Shown in pieces: positions 63,450 through 64,000 of a DNA stretch of 64,000 nt. The position numbers and the translations under genes were made by a program. The number at the start of each line of letters is the position of its first letter. Position 1 is the first letter of the stretch. A model generated the notes under the pieces. It was not told the origin of the DNA. It saw only the letters and a list, made by a program, of their open reading frames with translations, and searched no databases. The DNA is from Burkholderia arboris (GTDB lineage Bacteria; Pseudomonadota; Gammaproteobacteria; Burkholderiales; Burkholderiaceae): positions 29,978-93,977 of the forward strand of contig NZ_CABVPX010000033.1 in the NCBI RefSeq assembly GCF_902499125.1. Direction: 5' to 3'.

Positions 63450-64000
63450 TCACTCGCTGCGCGTGCCGGAGAGCCGCGTGTCGAGCGCAGCCTTGAACGC
63501 CGTGAGCGCCGACGGCTCGGCGTCCGTCACGGCCCACCACGTCATCCCGGCCGCGTCCCAGCGGTCGAGCGCATAACCCTGCGACACGGTCGTGTACGGT
63601 GCCGCGGGCCCTTCCCCGGCCGGCCGCACGTACACGTCGATCACGTGCTGCCGGTAGCGGTAGACGAGCACCGCGACACGGCGCCGCCCGACGTAGTCGA
63701 GCCGGCCGCCGACCAGCGCGAAGCCGTTCGCCGCGAGATCCTCGACCGGCGGCGCATAGTCGAGCCGGCCGTTGAACCAGGGCTTGACCGTGTGCCGGTC
63801 GGTCGAGATCACGTCGATGTCGCGCGCCGACAGGTCGGCCCGCACGTGGCTCGAGACGAGTTCGTCGACCGTGCGGTCGGTGTCCGCGTGGCGCGCGGAC
63901 AACGTCATCCCGCCCGCCGCCGCGAGCGCCACCAGCAGCGCGACGCCCCAGCCGAGCCCGGGCAATGCCGCGGCGCGCGGCCCGCCGCCGGCCACGGCCG
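63450..64000 (-). CDS. anti-sigma factor-like membrane protein, C-terminal part (5' end cut by window)
   Basis: At least 183 residues are open to the right edge, so the N-terminus lies outside. A hydrophobic segment (GWGVALLVALAAAGGMTL) is followed by a periplasmic domain (SSHVRADLSARDIDVISTDRHTVKPWFNGRLDYAPPVEDLAANGFALVGGRLDYVGRRRVAVLVYRYRQHVIDVYV) seen in membrane anti-sigma regulators of the ECF type. The zinc-binding anti-sigma domain would lie beyond the window. No sigma factor is visible here. Confidence 0.7.
   Translation of the reverse strand, partial: AVAGGGPRAAALPGLGWGVALLVALAAAGGMTLSARHADTDRTVDELVSSHVRADLSARDIDVISTDRHTVKPWFNGRLDYAPPVEDLAANGFALVGGRLDYVGRRRVAVLVYRYRQHVIDVYVRPAGEGPAAPYTTVSQGYALDRWDAAGMTWWAVTDAEPSALTAFKAALDTRLSGTRSE

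Overview
The window reads as a core-genome stretch of a Burkholderia chromosome, most likely Burkholderia cepacia complex and possibly B. cenocepacia. The reasons are very high GC, betaproteobacterial gene order (ndk-rlmN; surE-pcm-nlpD-rpoS; trxA-rho; alaA-hom-thrC-moeA-moaD-moaE; rpsF-priB-rpsR-rplI-dnaB), a complete Ara4N (arn) operon with ArnA split into two genes, and an intein in DnaB. Nearly all of the DNA is coding. I see no rRNA, tRNA, CRISPR array, insertion sequence or prophage. The only clearly mobile piece is the intein.

Layout. 1-4974: ndk and rlmN (rlmN cut by the left edge), a Bax inhibitor-1 family membrane protein, rlmD and an EEP-family phosphodiesterase. 5005-9489: a PolB-like exonuclease, then the stress block surE-pcm-nlpD-rpoS read on the minus strand. 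9698-14563: a CaiB-type CoA transferase, recR, ybaB and dnaX, with the 4.5S SRP RNA gene upstream. 14955-19789: trxA, rho, a MerR regulator translationally coupled to an MFS pump, and mtfA. 19948-23544: Cys-less ribosomal protein L31, an ArnT-like polytopic protein and a MATE pump. 23556-32115: an acetoin catabolism locus acoX-SDR-acoA-acoB-acoC-lipA on the minus strand, divergent from acoR. The spacer between acoX and acoR holds a consensus sigma-54 promoter and AcoR-like inverted repeats. 32135-38640: a carboxymuconolactone decarboxylase-family gene coupled to its MerR regulator behind a 19-bp-spacer promoter, a secreted helix-hairpin-helix protein, a YidB-like protein, clpB with a sigma-32 promoter, and a NsrR-like Rrf2 regulator divergent from a truncated globin. 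38716-45787: moaE, moaD, moeA, thrC, hom, alaA and a Mth938-like gene. 45912-53205: the lipid A Ara4N operon arnT, arnE-like, arnB, arnC, split arnA and arnD. 53314-59033: bcp, a candidate small RNA, a PIN-PhoH ATPase, a NlpC/P60 lipoprotein, and a Pit phosphate transporter with its DUF47 partner. 59172-64000: dnaB interrupted by an intein, rplI, rpsR, priB, rpsF, and the end of a probable anti-sigma factor.

Main points of interest. The DnaB intein (59877-60914) splits the Walker A motif, starts with Ala instead of Cys/Ser, and carries the Trp-Cys-Thr signature of class 3 inteins plus a LAGLIDADG endonuclease. The aco locus is a self-contained regulon with its own lipoyl synthase. The MerR/CMD promoter and the bcp-phoH intergenic transcript unit are new-looking regulatory elements worth testing. 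Starts were set by reading ribosome binding sites, ATGA overlaps and family lengths. Non-ATG starts are chosen for rlmD, acoX, alaA, the Mth938-like gene, arnD and bcp. Family assignments come from motif recognition by eye, without database searches.
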